DNA of 62,229 bases, taken from positions 1 through 62,229 of the forward strand of contig JASLYX010000008.1 in NCBI GenBank assembly GCA_030739585.1, read 5' to 3'. Numbering within the stretch: position 1 is the stretch's first letter; each line of letters opens with the position of its first letter. The stretch comes from Candidatus Bathyarchaeota archaeon. Its GTDB lineage: Archaea; Thermoproteota; Bathyarchaeia; TCS64. This document shows, in pieces, positions 8,144-15,977 of the stretch. The position numbers and the translations under genes are program-made. The notes beneath the pieces are model-generated. The model had not been told where the DNA came from. It did not search any database and saw only the letters and a list, made by a program, of their open reading frames with translations.

Positions 8144-9838
8144 TCAGACCTCCTTTGAGAAAAGGGCTTTATAGCCGTCTATTTTCGCTTTCTCAACGGC
8201 CTTTGCCTCAAGTACGCCATTCATAAGTCCATCTAACTCCTTACGGAAAGAGGAATTATCCTCAAGAGCCTCTATCGATTCAAGAGCACCAAGAGTTCTA
8301 TTTGCCAAATAATCAATCTTTCCCTTATGATGTTCACTTATATGGTTTATCTTGGCCACTGTTCCGGACACGGTGGTCACAGCATCCATTATTTCGCTGT
8401 ATGCTTGGGTAGATACATGCATGAACCGGGACTTTCCCTTAGATTCTACAACTTTTGCTATGAACCTTGCCTCATTAGCGCCAGCATTGGCTAGCATCAA
8501 AGCCACGCTTGTTGTGACCTCACCGCACCGTTTCAAAACGGCGGGATCAAGCTTATCAGAAGTCATGAACTGGGTGTGGAAGTGTCTGGCGGGCCATGAC
8601 ATAAACAGAGGTGAGGGGACCATTAGTCGCATTAGCCGTGAGTTATCACTCCAAGGGGTATAAGGTACAGCGTTAAACCGGATTAATTGTATATCTTTTG
8701 TCTCGTCTTTAAAGGGAGGAAGACCATCCTTTGAGACCTTATCAATCGTGTCTATACAAAGGTCGTTGATGAATGAAGGAATTGATTCAGCAGATTTATA
8801 CATTATAAGTGAAGAGCCACACTCATTCTGATCATTTCCCACACTGCAATAGACGAAAGCAGCGACAACTTTCTTCACATCATCAGGTCTGGCGGTGAGA
8901 TATGAAGTTAAACCTCCACCTTCGGCGCCTAAGAGGAATTTTATTGTTCTTTTTGGTCGAGGGACCTTCCCCTGGGTTATTAGGGTCATTATGGCTCTTG
9001 CATTCTCGATCCATAATCCAACCCCTCCTGCACAATTAGCTCCAGGTTTAGTTCCTGAGCTATGAGCAACGAACCAGATTTCCTGCTCAGGTTTTTCACT
9101 ACCTTCAATTACACCTACCAGCTCTTCTCCTTCCGCCTCATAATTTACAGCATCAATAAAAGCTTTCAGTTTTACAGGGCCTTTCTTTAACTGGGATCGG
9201 AGAAAAGTACCGTGCGTGTGAGAGATTACGAAGGCCCATCCGGTTTCTTCTCGAGAGGGTACCCTCAAAAGAGTTTGGGCATTAGGATGATTTTCCCGCG
9301 TTCTAACCGAGTTTGGATAAATCAGGTTGTCAGTAACAAGACCTATAGCGCCGTACTTTTCGACTGCGAGACGATATGCCTGGCTATTACCCTCTGCATG
9401 TCCATCTCCACTCGCTAAGGCTATCTTACCGTTGACATCTTTTCCTTGATAATCATCCTCGTTGACACCTGGACCTACATCAACTAATTCTGCCACTACT
9501 CCTTCAGGAGGTGTGGGTATACTCCAGTGTTGAATGCAGGTTGGTGACTCTGCATAAGATGTTATCCTCTTTTGAACAGGCTCAACAATATCTAAAATTG
9601 CGTCGTTCACGTCCCATCCGAAACATTTGAGCTCTTCAGTCCCATGTTCTTCAGAGGGATATTTTATAGTAAAGACACTATCTAGACCATATTCATTTAA
9701 TTTTTTCTCAGAATAATGAATTGTTTCATGGATTCCAACGGAACCCGGGGTTCGCATAAACTGGGAAATATAATTTGCATGTTGCCAAGCCTTATGTCCC
9801 TCTAGTTCATTTTTAACGAGTTTTTGAATATAATTCAC
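8144..9838 (-). CDS. M28-like aminopeptidase homologue with PA domain and altered metal site (copy 1)
   Basis: A 564-residue cytosolic protein without a signal peptide. Residues 1-95 resemble the N-terminal lobe of M28 peptidases, 100-240 a protease-associated (PA) insert, 245-455 the Zn-peptidase core, and 460-564 a helical tail. Core landmarks are 'FVAHSS' (H259), 'PGANCAGGVG' (C269), 'LLGAEGGGL' (E306, G307), 'VYCSVG' (C331), 'WSDNS' and 'HFHTQ' (H421). Against classical M28, the bridging Asp and the second Asp ligand are Cys, the Glu ligand is Gly and the Asp of HxD is Ser. Both copies share this. The GTG at 9838 is backed by a TATA box about 30 bases upstream. It could be a peptidase with a thiolate metal site or a binding protein. 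Confidence 0.85.
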   Translation of the reverse strand: MNYIQKLVKNELEGHKAWQHANYISQFMRTPGSVGIHETIHYSEKKLNEYGLDSVFTIKYPSEEHGTEELKCFGWDVNDAILDIVEPVQKRITSYAESPTCIQHWSIPTPPEGVVAELVDVGPGVNEDDYQGKDVNGKIALASGDGHAEGNSQAYRLAVEKYGAIGLVTDNLIYPNSVRTRENHPNAQTLLRVPSREETGWAFVISHTHGTFLRSQLKKGPVKLKAFIDAVNYEAEGEELVGVIEGSEKPEQEIWFVAHSSGTKPGANCAGGVGLWIENARAIMTLITQGKVPRPKRTIKFLLGAEGGGLTSYLTARPDDVKKVVAAFVYCSVGNDQNECGSSLIMYKSAESIPSFINDLCIDTIDKVSKDGLPPFKDETKDIQLIRFNAVPYTPWSDNSRLMRLMVPSPLFMSWPARHFHTQFMTSDKLDPAVLKRCGEVTTSVALMLANAGANEARFIAKVVESKGKSRFMHVSTQAYSEIMDAVTTVSGTVAKINHISEHHKGKIDYLANRTLGALESIEALEDNSSFRKELDGLMNGVLEAKAVEKAKIDGYKALFSKEV

Positions 9839-9865
9839 ATTAATCCAAAAAAACGCAGTCCAAGG

Positions 9866-9876
9866 TATTATATAAA
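9866..9876 (-). promoter_or_regulatory. TATA box of the module-1 peptidase gene
   Basis: The minus strand has a TTTATATAATA run about 28 bases before the GTG start at 9838. This predicts a leaderless transcript for peptidase plus PqqD-like gene, separate from oppBCDF. Confidence 0.5.
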
Positions 9877-9976
9877 ATTTTTTTTGAAATCGTGAATTAC
9901 CATACGGTGTTAACAGTTAGAATGACTAAGAACCTACATGAACAGTTAATCAATGAGGAAAAGCTAATGAATAAAC

Positions 9977-10540
9977 TCATTCTTGGGCTTTGAGCCAAAT
10001 CGCGAGGGCTCCAAAGGCCCTCGCCCTATGGGAGATGGCGTTCTTCTCGTCCTTGTTCATCTCCCCGAAGGTGCTCCCATCTCCCTCCTCAGGAATGAAA
10101 ATAGGGTCATATCCAAATCCGTTGGTCCCTCTTATCTCATCAGCGACTCTACCCCTCACTGTACCCTGGAAGATATGAACCTCACCGCTATTCCTAAAAC
10201 CCACGCATGAATGGTACGCAACTTTCCGATTCTCTACCCCCTCCATTAGCTTCAGGATACCGGGGTTGTCAAGTTTTTGAAGTGTATAAGAGGAATATGG
10301 ACCAGGAAAACCCCCGTAGTGATCGATAAAGATACCTGCATCCTCTATGGCGACAGGTCTCCCATCCTCTGGAAGCTGAGTGAGGCTGTAAACCGTGATC
10401 TCCCTAGGGTCGTCGGACTGGATCTCAATCCGGTCTACCTTGATGTGGCCAAGTTCAATCCCGTACTCCGCCATGACCATCTTGGCCTCCTCAACCTTGA
10501 GGTTGTTCCCAGTTGCAAGCCAGATCTTATTCTCTTTCAA
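9977..10540 (-). CDS. rdgB: XTP/dITP (non-canonical purine NTP) diphosphatase, RdgB/HAM1 family
   Basis: The enzyme removes ITP, dITP and XTP from the nucleotide pool by splitting off pyrophosphate. The hallmarks are 'WLATGNNLKVEEAK' at the N-terminus, 'AIEDAGIFID', 'GFPGPYSSYTLQK', 'GTNGFGYDPIFIPE' and 'NAISHRARA'. I place the start at the TTG at 10540, giving 187 residues, the normal family length. It follows a purine-rich AGAAGGGGAAG site and overlaps the last codons of bud32. An upstream ATG at 10600 would add 20 residues that do not fit the family. It forms one chain with bud32 and kae1. Confidence 0.93.
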   Translation of the reverse strand: MKENKIWLATGNNLKVEEAKMVMAEYGIELGHIKVDRIEIQSDDPREITVYSLTQLPEDGRPVAIEDAGIFIDHYGGFPGPYSSYTLQKLDNPGILKLMEGVENRKVAYHSCVGFRNSGEVHIFQGTVRGRVADEIRGTNGFGYDPIFIPEEGDGSTFGEMNKDEKNAISHRARAFGALAIWLKAQE

Positions 10541-11165
10541 CGTATCTTCCCCTTCTAGATATCTCTTCCATCCTAGACAGGGCTTCTTCTGCCTTGTCAA
10601 AGGTCTCCTTATACCCAGCCTTGAAGACAGTAAAGAGCTCCTTAGTGTAGTTATAGTGGGTGCTTATGAGCATCCTATACATCAGATTGAGGTCGACCCC
10701 TTGGCTCTCCACCTCGTCCGACATCTCCGCGAGGCCAAAGTCAATAAAGACCACTCTGGCCCCGTTATGTATAATGTTCGACGTAGTTAGATCGCCGTGG
10801 GCAATTCCGGCTCCATGAAGTAGCCCGGTCTTCCGACCTATTTCCCTGAAATATCGGGCTCTATCCTCTGGACTAATTATATCCAAGATATCTCTGAGCG
10901 TCTCACCCTCGATGTACTCCATCACTATCTGGGCTCCATCGGGGTCGACCCTATAGATCAAGGGCGTGGGAACTCCTGCCTCCTTAGCATGGTGGATGAT
11001 GGATGCCTCCCTAATGGTCCGGGAACGCCTGATCGCAATGTCAAGCTTAGTCACCCGGTATCTCTTCTCCCCCCTCCTCTTGATGATAGCCTTGATTCCG
11101 TTCCAGTTTGGATCTAGAAGGATATCAGCTTCAGCCCCTTTCGAGATGAAGGTTAGCTTCGCCAT
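10527..11165 (-). CDS. bud32: KEOPS complex atypical kinase/ATPase Bud32
   Basis: A 212-residue RIO-like small kinase of the KEOPS complex, which with Kae1 makes the t6A base in tRNAs reading ANN codons. Visible elements are the glycine-poor loop 'ISKGAEADI', an ATP lysine in 'IIKRRGEKRYR', the catalytic 'HGDLTTSNII' and the metal motif 'FIDFGLA'. The start is the ATG at 11165 (MAKLTFISKG), 12 bases inside the end of kae1. The C-terminus overlaps rdgB. Unlike many euryarchaea, kae1 and bud32 are not fused here. Confidence 0.95.
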   Translation of the reverse strand: MAKLTFISKGAEADILLDPNWNGIKAIIKRRGEKRYRVTKLDIAIRRSRTIREASIIHHAKEAGVPTPLIYRVDPDGAQIVMEYIEGETLRDILDIISPEDRARYFREIGRKTGLLHGAGIAHGDLTTSNIIHNGARVVFIDFGLAEMSDEVESQGVDLNLMYRMLISTHYNYTKELFTVFKAGYKETFDKAEEALSRMEEISRRGRYVERE

Positions 11166-12157
11166 GGCACCTCCACCCTGTCTAGCCTCCACATTGGGTC
11201 GATATGGCTCTTATTTATAGGAGTCGTAACACCGCTCCGGAAAGCGATCACCCCCGTCCACGCGATCATGGCCCCGTTGTCTGTTGCATAACGTATTGGG
11301 ACAAATTTTGGGGTGGCACCGTGCTCCTCAGCGATGCTGTCGACCATAGCCCGCAGTCTATTGTTTGCCCCCACCCCCCCTGTAAGGAGAAGTTCCTGCT
11401 TCCCCGTGTGGGCAAGGGCCCGCTCGGTAACCTCTCCCAGCATACTGTAAGCTACTTCTTGGAGACTGAAACATAGATCCTCGAGCCTCCACTTCCCCGT
11501 TCTAAACGCCTTAGTGACAGCTGTGAGGAGCCCACTATAGCTCAGGTCCATACCCTTCACCACATAGGGAAGGGGTATCAAGGTTCTCCCATCCAGGGCG
11601 AGCTGCTCCACTGCAGGCCCCCCGGGGTAGGGAAGTCCAGCCTCCCTAGAGAATGTGTCAAGACAGTTCCCAATAGCAATATCTAAAGTCTCACCAAATA
11701 TCCTATAGTACCCTGATTCAAATCCAGTAACAAGGGTGTTCCCACCCGAGACATAGAGGGAGAGAGGATCCACAGCCCCCGTTGTGAGACGACCGATCTC
11801 AATATGGGCAATACAGTGATTCACGCCTACGAGTGGAACTCCAAGTCTGGCTGCGAGAGCTCTGGCCGCGGTGGCTCCTGTGCGGAGGGATGGCCCCATT
11901 CCTGGTCCCTGGCTAAAAGCGATATAGTCAAGGTCACGAGCGACGATGCTTGCAGTTTCCAGAGCCTCAGAGAGGGTTTCTCCCATGACCCTTGCGTGAT
12001 GGCGGGCAGCCTCCCTAGGGTGGATTCCGCCTTTCTCGGGAACATGGGTTGTTATCACGTTGGCTAGGATAACCCCGTCGGATCTTACGACCCCTATACC
12101 GAGGTTGTCAGCAGTTGATTCGATGCCCAGGCAGGTCTCTACCCCTAATTCCGCCAC
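11153..12157 (-). CDS. kae1: KEOPS complex subunit Kae1, tRNA N6-threonylcarbamoyladenosine synthase
   Basis: A 334-residue ASKHA-fold protein that transfers the threonylcarbamoyl group to A37 of tRNA. It has the metal pair H114/H118 in 'NHCIAHIE', the nucleotide-binding 'LGIESTADN', 'FSQGPGMGPSLRTG', 'LYVSGGNTLV' and the C-terminal 'LLTGGVGANNRL'. The GTG at 12157 is the start; no ATG or TTG gives a better match. A T/A-rich element about 35 bases upstream could be its TATA box. It heads the operon kae1-bud32-rdgB. Pcc1 and Cgi121 are not in the window. Confidence 0.95.
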   Translation of the reverse strand: MAELGVETCLGIESTADNLGIGVVRSDGVILANVITTHVPEKGGIHPREAARHHARVMGETLSEALETASIVARDLDYIAFSQGPGMGPSLRTGATAARALAARLGVPLVGVNHCIAHIEIGRLTTGAVDPLSLYVSGGNTLVTGFESGYYRIFGETLDIAIGNCLDTFSREAGLPYPGGPAVEQLALDGRTLIPLPYVVKGMDLSYSGLLTAVTKAFRTGKWRLEDLCFSLQEVAYSMLGEVTERALAHTGKQELLLTGGVGANNRLRAMVDSIAEEHGATPKFVPIRYATDNGAMIAWTGVIAFRSGVTTPINKSHIDPMWRLDRVEVPWRS

Positions 12158-12203
12158 CTTCGTAGGGTACTTAACGAGGACGTTAAAAAACTATGGCTGA
12201 GGG

Positions 12204-13226
12204 TTAGGTGAGCTGTTTGATGTAGCTAAGTTCTGAGCCAGCCCCTCCGACCACAGCACGATAGAGGCTTCTCTTCCCCTCGACTCGCTCTAGGATGCCG
12301 AAAAACTCGATCCTATCCCCTGTATAGAACATATCGGCGTACAGCCCCTCAAAGGAAACGACCTCCGAGACATCATAACTGGAATCAGTCTCCACGTCCT
12401 TCAAACGGTAAATAGAAGGGAGATAAAGGGCTTCTGAGGCGTCAGCGACCGTGGCGCAACCTCTCACGCTCCCTAGGGATGAATAAGTGCACTCCCCGTA
12501 CTCCTCATCCACCTCTTGGTTGGTCATTACGGGATGGATTGAAAAGTATGTGCCCACGTACATCCCATAGTTCCACCTTCTATCGGCAAACTTTATGAGA
12601 TCCCTAAAGCTCAAGGGAAATCTCTCCGCCCTCTTTTTGCTCCACGCCTCCTTCTTAGAGGCGTTGAAGGACTGGATCACTCCGTCGTTCCGCTTTATCT
12701 CCCTGAGGCCTTCCTTAAGAGCTATAGAAGCCTTTTGACCATACACGGTTAGATCGATATCAGAGAACTGGGCATTATGACTTCCAGTCAGGATCGAGCC
12801 GGTCACTCCAAGGTCCCTTTTCTCTAGATCAGCAATGCCCAAGAGAAGTTTGACGAGATCTCTGAGTTTAGATTCAAGCCCATCACTGGGTTTCTCCATG
12901 ATGGAGGCGAGGCGATCCTTAGGCCTGTAATAGGTCTTGATCCTATATCTAGGCACAGAAGAAACGATGATGTTCCTAACAGGGCAATTAAAGAGGTACT
13001 CAGAGTGGATCTCCCTCAGGTAATCGTAGGTTCTCTCGACCTGGGATACATGATAATAGGATAGCACCCTGGAGTAATATGTATCTCCTTTGCGCCACTT
13101 ACCCTCAGGGTCAGGGACATATTTGAGATAGGCTGTGACTTGATCAGGGGGATGAAGATATCCTACCACGCAAAAGAGGAGGCCCTCAATGGTCTTTATG
13201 AAGTCCCGGTCCTTAGGCCGCTCCAT
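12204..13226 (-). CDS. Predicted archaeal nucleotidyltransferase (COG1665-like)
   Basis: A protein of about 340 residues with a polymerase-beta-type nucleotidyltransferase motif, 'TGSILTGSHNAQFSDIDLTV', where GS and DxD bind the nucleotide and Mg. The rest matches no family I can name exactly. Archaeal proteins of this size with this central motif are annotated as predicted nucleotidyltransferases. The ATG at 13226 (MERPKDRDF) is preferred to a TTG two codons upstream. It is divergent from the TGS GTPase gene, with about 95 bases between. The substrate is unknown. Confidence 0.75.
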   Translation of the reverse strand: MERPKDRDFIKTIEGLLFCVVGYLHPPDQVTAYLKYVPDPEGKWRKGDTYYSRVLSYYHVSQVERTYDYLREIHSEYLFNCPVRNIIVSSVPRYRIKTYYRPKDRLASIMEKPSDGLESKLRDLVKLLLGIADLEKRDLGVTGSILTGSHNAQFSDIDLTVYGQKASIALKEGLREIKRNDGVIQSFNASKKEAWSKKRAERFPLSFRDLIKFADRRWNYGMYVGTYFSIHPVMTNQEVDEEYGECTYSSLGSVRGCATVADASEALYLPSIYRLKDVETDSSYDVSEVVSFEGLYADMFYTGDRIEFFGILERVEGKRSLYRAVVGGAGSELSYIKQLT

Positions 13227-13320
13227 TCTCAAAAAGGTTTGATTTCCTAGCGGATAAGGCTAGCGCCAAACGATCCGAAGTAATTTTAACCTCCAGTCAA
13301 ATGAGAATCACAGTCTAAAG

Positions 13321-14490
13321 ATGCCGGCTAATCTTCCCCCAAACGCCAAAGCGAAATGGAACGAAGTTACGCTCACCAAAAACCCCGAGGTCCGCCTCCA
13401 ACTTATGGGGGAATTTATCTCTCTAGTCCCAAAGCACAAGGGTACTGAGAAGATGTGCTCCCAAGTTAAACGCCAGATGGCCCAACTTAGGGAGGATATT
13501 GACGAGAAAAAGAAGGCGGCCAAGAGACGGGGTGGACCCTCCTACTTTGTGGAAAAGGCGGGGGCAGCCCAGGTCGCAGTTGTGGGCCAGACCAACTCGG
13601 GGAGGAGTAGCCTCCTAAGGGCTGTGACCAACTCCTCAGTAGAGTCCACCCCATGGCCTTTCTCAACACGGGTGCCAACCCCAGGGATGCTTCCATACAA
13701 AGACATCCAGTTCCAGCTAGTAGAGATACCCCCCATCGTTGAAGGATCTTCAGAGGGGAGATCGGACGGGTTCCAAGTTCTCAGCGCCACAAGAAACGCC
13801 GATGGAATTATCATTCTCGTGGACCTCACGAACAACCCAGAGAGCAACCTCCTTACTGTGATCCGAGAGCTCGAGAACTCCCGGATTCTCACTGAAGAGC
13901 CTAGGGGTGAGGTGGAGATAATCCGAAGGGGACACGGTTCAGAGCTCCAGTTCATCTGGGAGGGAGAGCTCAACGGCTGCACTCCCGACGATATTTCCGC
14001 CCTCCTGAAGGAGTATAAAATCCGCTCGGCATTGGTCAGAATAAGGGGCCAGGTGACCTTAGATATTGTAGAGGACGCCATGTTTGGGAATGCAGCGTAT
14101 AAGCCCACCTTGGTCATTGCGAACAAGGCGGATCTCTCGTCGGACCTTGATGTAGTCAAAAGCATAAGGACCTCCGCCGCCCCTCTAGAAGTAATAGTGG
14201 TCTCGACCAAGACTCCGGGGGTTCTCAGAGAGACTTTAGGTGCTAAACTTTTCGATCTCCTCGGTATCGTCAGGATCTATACCAAGCAGCCAGGAAAACC
14301 TTCGGCAGTCCTACCTATTGTGGGACTTCGAGGGATGAACGTAGGGGACCTCGCAAAGATCATACATAGTGACTTTTATAATAGGTTCAAATATGCCCGG
14401 GTCACTGGCCCTAGCGCAAAATTTGAAAAAGGGCGGGTAGGTATCGATCACGTCCTTCAGGACGGTGATATCGTCCAGTTTCACACTTAA
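13321..14490 (+). CDS. DRG/Obg-related TGS-domain GTPase with a non-canonical P-loop
   Basis: A 389-residue protein. It has an N-terminal helical region (1-80), a GTPase domain from about 84 and a C-terminal TGS domain (about 325-389), as in the DRG branch of Obg GTPases that act with ribosomes. The G1 loop is G89-QTNS-G94-R95-S96, where the near-invariant Lys is Arg. The G3 region reads 'VEIPP' instead of DxPG. G4 is normal ('NKADL'). Nucleotide binding may therefore be weak or altered. It is preceded by a short A+T-rich promoter region shared with the divergent gene at 13226. Confidence 0.85.
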   Translation: MPANLPPNAKAKWNEVTLTKNPEVRLQLMGEFISLVPKHKGTEKMCSQVKRQMAQLREDIDEKKKAAKRRGGPSYFVEKAGAAQVAVVGQTNSGRSSLLRAVTNSSVESTPWPFSTRVPTPGMLPYKDIQFQLVEIPPIVEGSSEGRSDGFQVLSATRNADGIIILVDLTNNPESNLLTVIRELENSRILTEEPRGEVEIIRRGHGSELQFIWEGELNGCTPDDISALLKEYKIRSALVRIRGQVTLDIVEDAMFGNAAYKPTLVIANKADLSSDLDVVKSIRTSAAPLEVIVVSTKTPGVLRETLGAKLFDLLGIVRIYTKQPGKPSAVLPIVGLRGMNVGDLAKIIHSDFYNRFKYARVTGPSAKFEKGRVGIDHVLQDGDIVQFHT

Positions 14491-14996
14491 ACTCCTTAAA
14501 ATATTATGGGACCACGCCTTTATTACTAGTCAATATCCTCTTTTGGACGGCAGGAGCTACCTACAAGTATCACCTTTCTTCTAGGGTAGATGATGTAACC
14601 TCCTCGGGAATGCCTCTAGTCCTGAGGTTTTCCCCCAAGCATAGATATATTTCGCGTTACATTTCTATCACGGAGATTGTCTCAATGGCCTTTTGGCGTA
14701 AAAATGGCCCAGTTTTAGAGGGTGCACATCTTTAATCTAGTACGCCGCACACGAAGCGTATGTGATTTTGCTCTCCACGGCATCTAAGGCTTTGTCTGGC
14801 AGCCTTTCACAAACACAGGATATTTCATAGTTTCACTTATAATTATATAGATTCCCTCGTATAATCCTCAGTTGATGCGCTGAGAGTCAATTCGTCCACC
14901 CTTGCGAGTGAACCACTCACAACACAGTATACTAATCAAACATTATTATAATATGGTTTATATACTGGAGTCAAACTGTTTGAGAGAGGTGTTTAT
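14491..14996. other. Intergenic region between the TGS GTPase and NifU-like genes
   Basis: 506 bases with no convincing ORF on either strand. Short T-rich runs just after 14490 could end transcription. Near the right end, 14956-14965 is a TATA box for the NifU-like gene. A stretch at 14586-14628 has weak box C- and box D-like words, too little to call a sRNA. Confidence 0.4.
14956..14991 (+). promoter_or_regulatory. TATA box and Shine-Dalgarno of the NifU-like gene
   Basis: A GTTTATATAC box (14956-14965) lies about 32 bases before the start. GAGAGGTG (14984-14991), five bases before the TTG at 14997, decides that unusual start. Confidence 0.6.
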
Positions 14997-15218
14997 TTGA
15001 GAACAGAAGTTTCCCAAGCACTTAGTGAAGTTCGCCCTAGACTCCAAATGGACGGAGGAGACGTAGAGCTAGTCGAGATTGATGACGGAGTAGTTAAAGT
15101 TAGGCTTTTAGGTCACTGCGCTGGTTGCCCCATGTCCCAGATGACCGTTAAGATGGGCATAGAGAACTACCTTAAGAAGAAAGTGCCCGGAGTAAAATCC
15201 GTAGAGTCAGTCCAGTGA
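14997..15218 (+). CDS. NifU C-terminal-domain (Nfu-type) iron-sulfur carrier
   Basis: A 73-residue protein consisting only of the Nfu domain: 'LQMDGGDVELVEIDDGVVKV', then the cluster-binding CxxC in 'GHCAGCPMSQMTVKMGIE'. Nfu proteins carry a [4Fe-4S] cluster between two subunits and pass it to apo-enzymes in the cytosol. The start is TTG, supported by GAGAGGTG five bases upstream. Length is typical of stand-alone archaeal Nfu. The cysteine synthase and flavoprotein genes that follow on the same strand fit a sulfur/redox neighbourhood. Confidence 0.92.
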   Translation: MRTEVSQALSEVRPRLQMDGGDVELVEIDDGVVKVRLLGHCAGCPMSQMTVKMGIENYLKKKVPGVKSVESVQ

Positions 15219-15352
15219 AATCAGTGTTGGCGCATATCACACGCGGCCTACTGTTTTTTCTGCATAACCTCCCCATGAGCTTAAGGATGATCCGCCAGAT
15301 TACTGAGTCGGAAAATTTTTTATCAGTATTTATCCAACCTAACTAGATCTGA

Positions 15353-15886
15353 ATGACAAGAGAAAAAGTTGGAGACTTCCGGTTTGGCAATGAGACCCAT
15401 AAGCTCATGCTGGGGGATGGTCTATATCTTGTGACTAAGGGAAAAGATAGACGGGTCAATGCAATGACCATCGGCTGGGGGTTCATTGGGACCATGTGGA
15501 AGAGACCTTTTTTCATTGTCGCGGTTAGACTCTCTAGGCACACATACAGGCTAATGGAAGAATCCGATAGTTTTACGGTCTGTCTCCCTTCGAAGGGAAT
15601 GACCGACGCTCTGGATTTCTGTGGAACAGAATCAGGGAGAGATCATGACAAGCTCCAGGAGCTAGGGTTAACAGCCAAAAAGAGTTTCCTGGTCGCGGCG
15701 CCCTATATTGAGGAGTGCCCTGTGCACTATGAGTGCAAGATTTCGTTTAAAACTATAGTGCAACAAGGGGCCCTTTCAGAAGAAATTGAGGCTGGCGTCT
15801 ATCCCAACCGAAACTATCATATTCTCTATTATGGCGAAATCCTGGGCGTCTATGCTATAAAGGACGCTGAGCAAAAACTTCCTTGA
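15353..15886 (+). CDS. Flavin reductase-like FMN-binding split-barrel protein
   Basis: A 177-residue protein of the flavin reductase-like family. The FMN-binding N-terminal part includes 'KDRRVNAMTIGWGFIGTMWKRP' and 'VRLSRHTYRLMEESDSFTV', and a central 'DFCGTESGRDHDKLQELGL' is typical of archaeal members. It probably binds FMN as a dimer and reduces flavin or a small substrate. The true substrate cannot be read from sequence. A TTTTTTATC element about 30 bases upstream of the ATG suggests a near-leaderless message. Confidence 0.88.
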   Translation: MTREKVGDFRFGNETHKLMLGDGLYLVTKGKDRRVNAMTIGWGFIGTMWKRPFFIVAVRLSRHTYRLMEESDSFTVCLPSKGMTDALDFCGTESGRDHDKLQELGLTAKKSFLVAAPYIEECPVHYECKISFKTIVQQGALSEEIEAGVYPNRNYHILYYGEILGVYAIKDAEQKLP

Positions 15887-15977
15887 TTTGATCCATGCTG
15901 TAATCCTCGCAGTTCAAATCATGACGTGGGTGGAAATGGTTATCCACATATCATACAATTAGGGTCGGGGAACTGTT

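Noticed and set aside
1-9838. A RiPP biosynthesis cluster, suggested by the PqqD-like protein and peptidase
   Set aside because: No precursor-like short ORF, radical SAM enzyme, YcaO or other modifying enzyme is present in either module, so only the RRE-like companion is reported.
14586-14628. Possible C/D box sRNA (weak C-like and D-like boxes)
   Set aside because: C' and D' boxes are missing, the boxes are imperfect and too close, and there is no recognisable guide.
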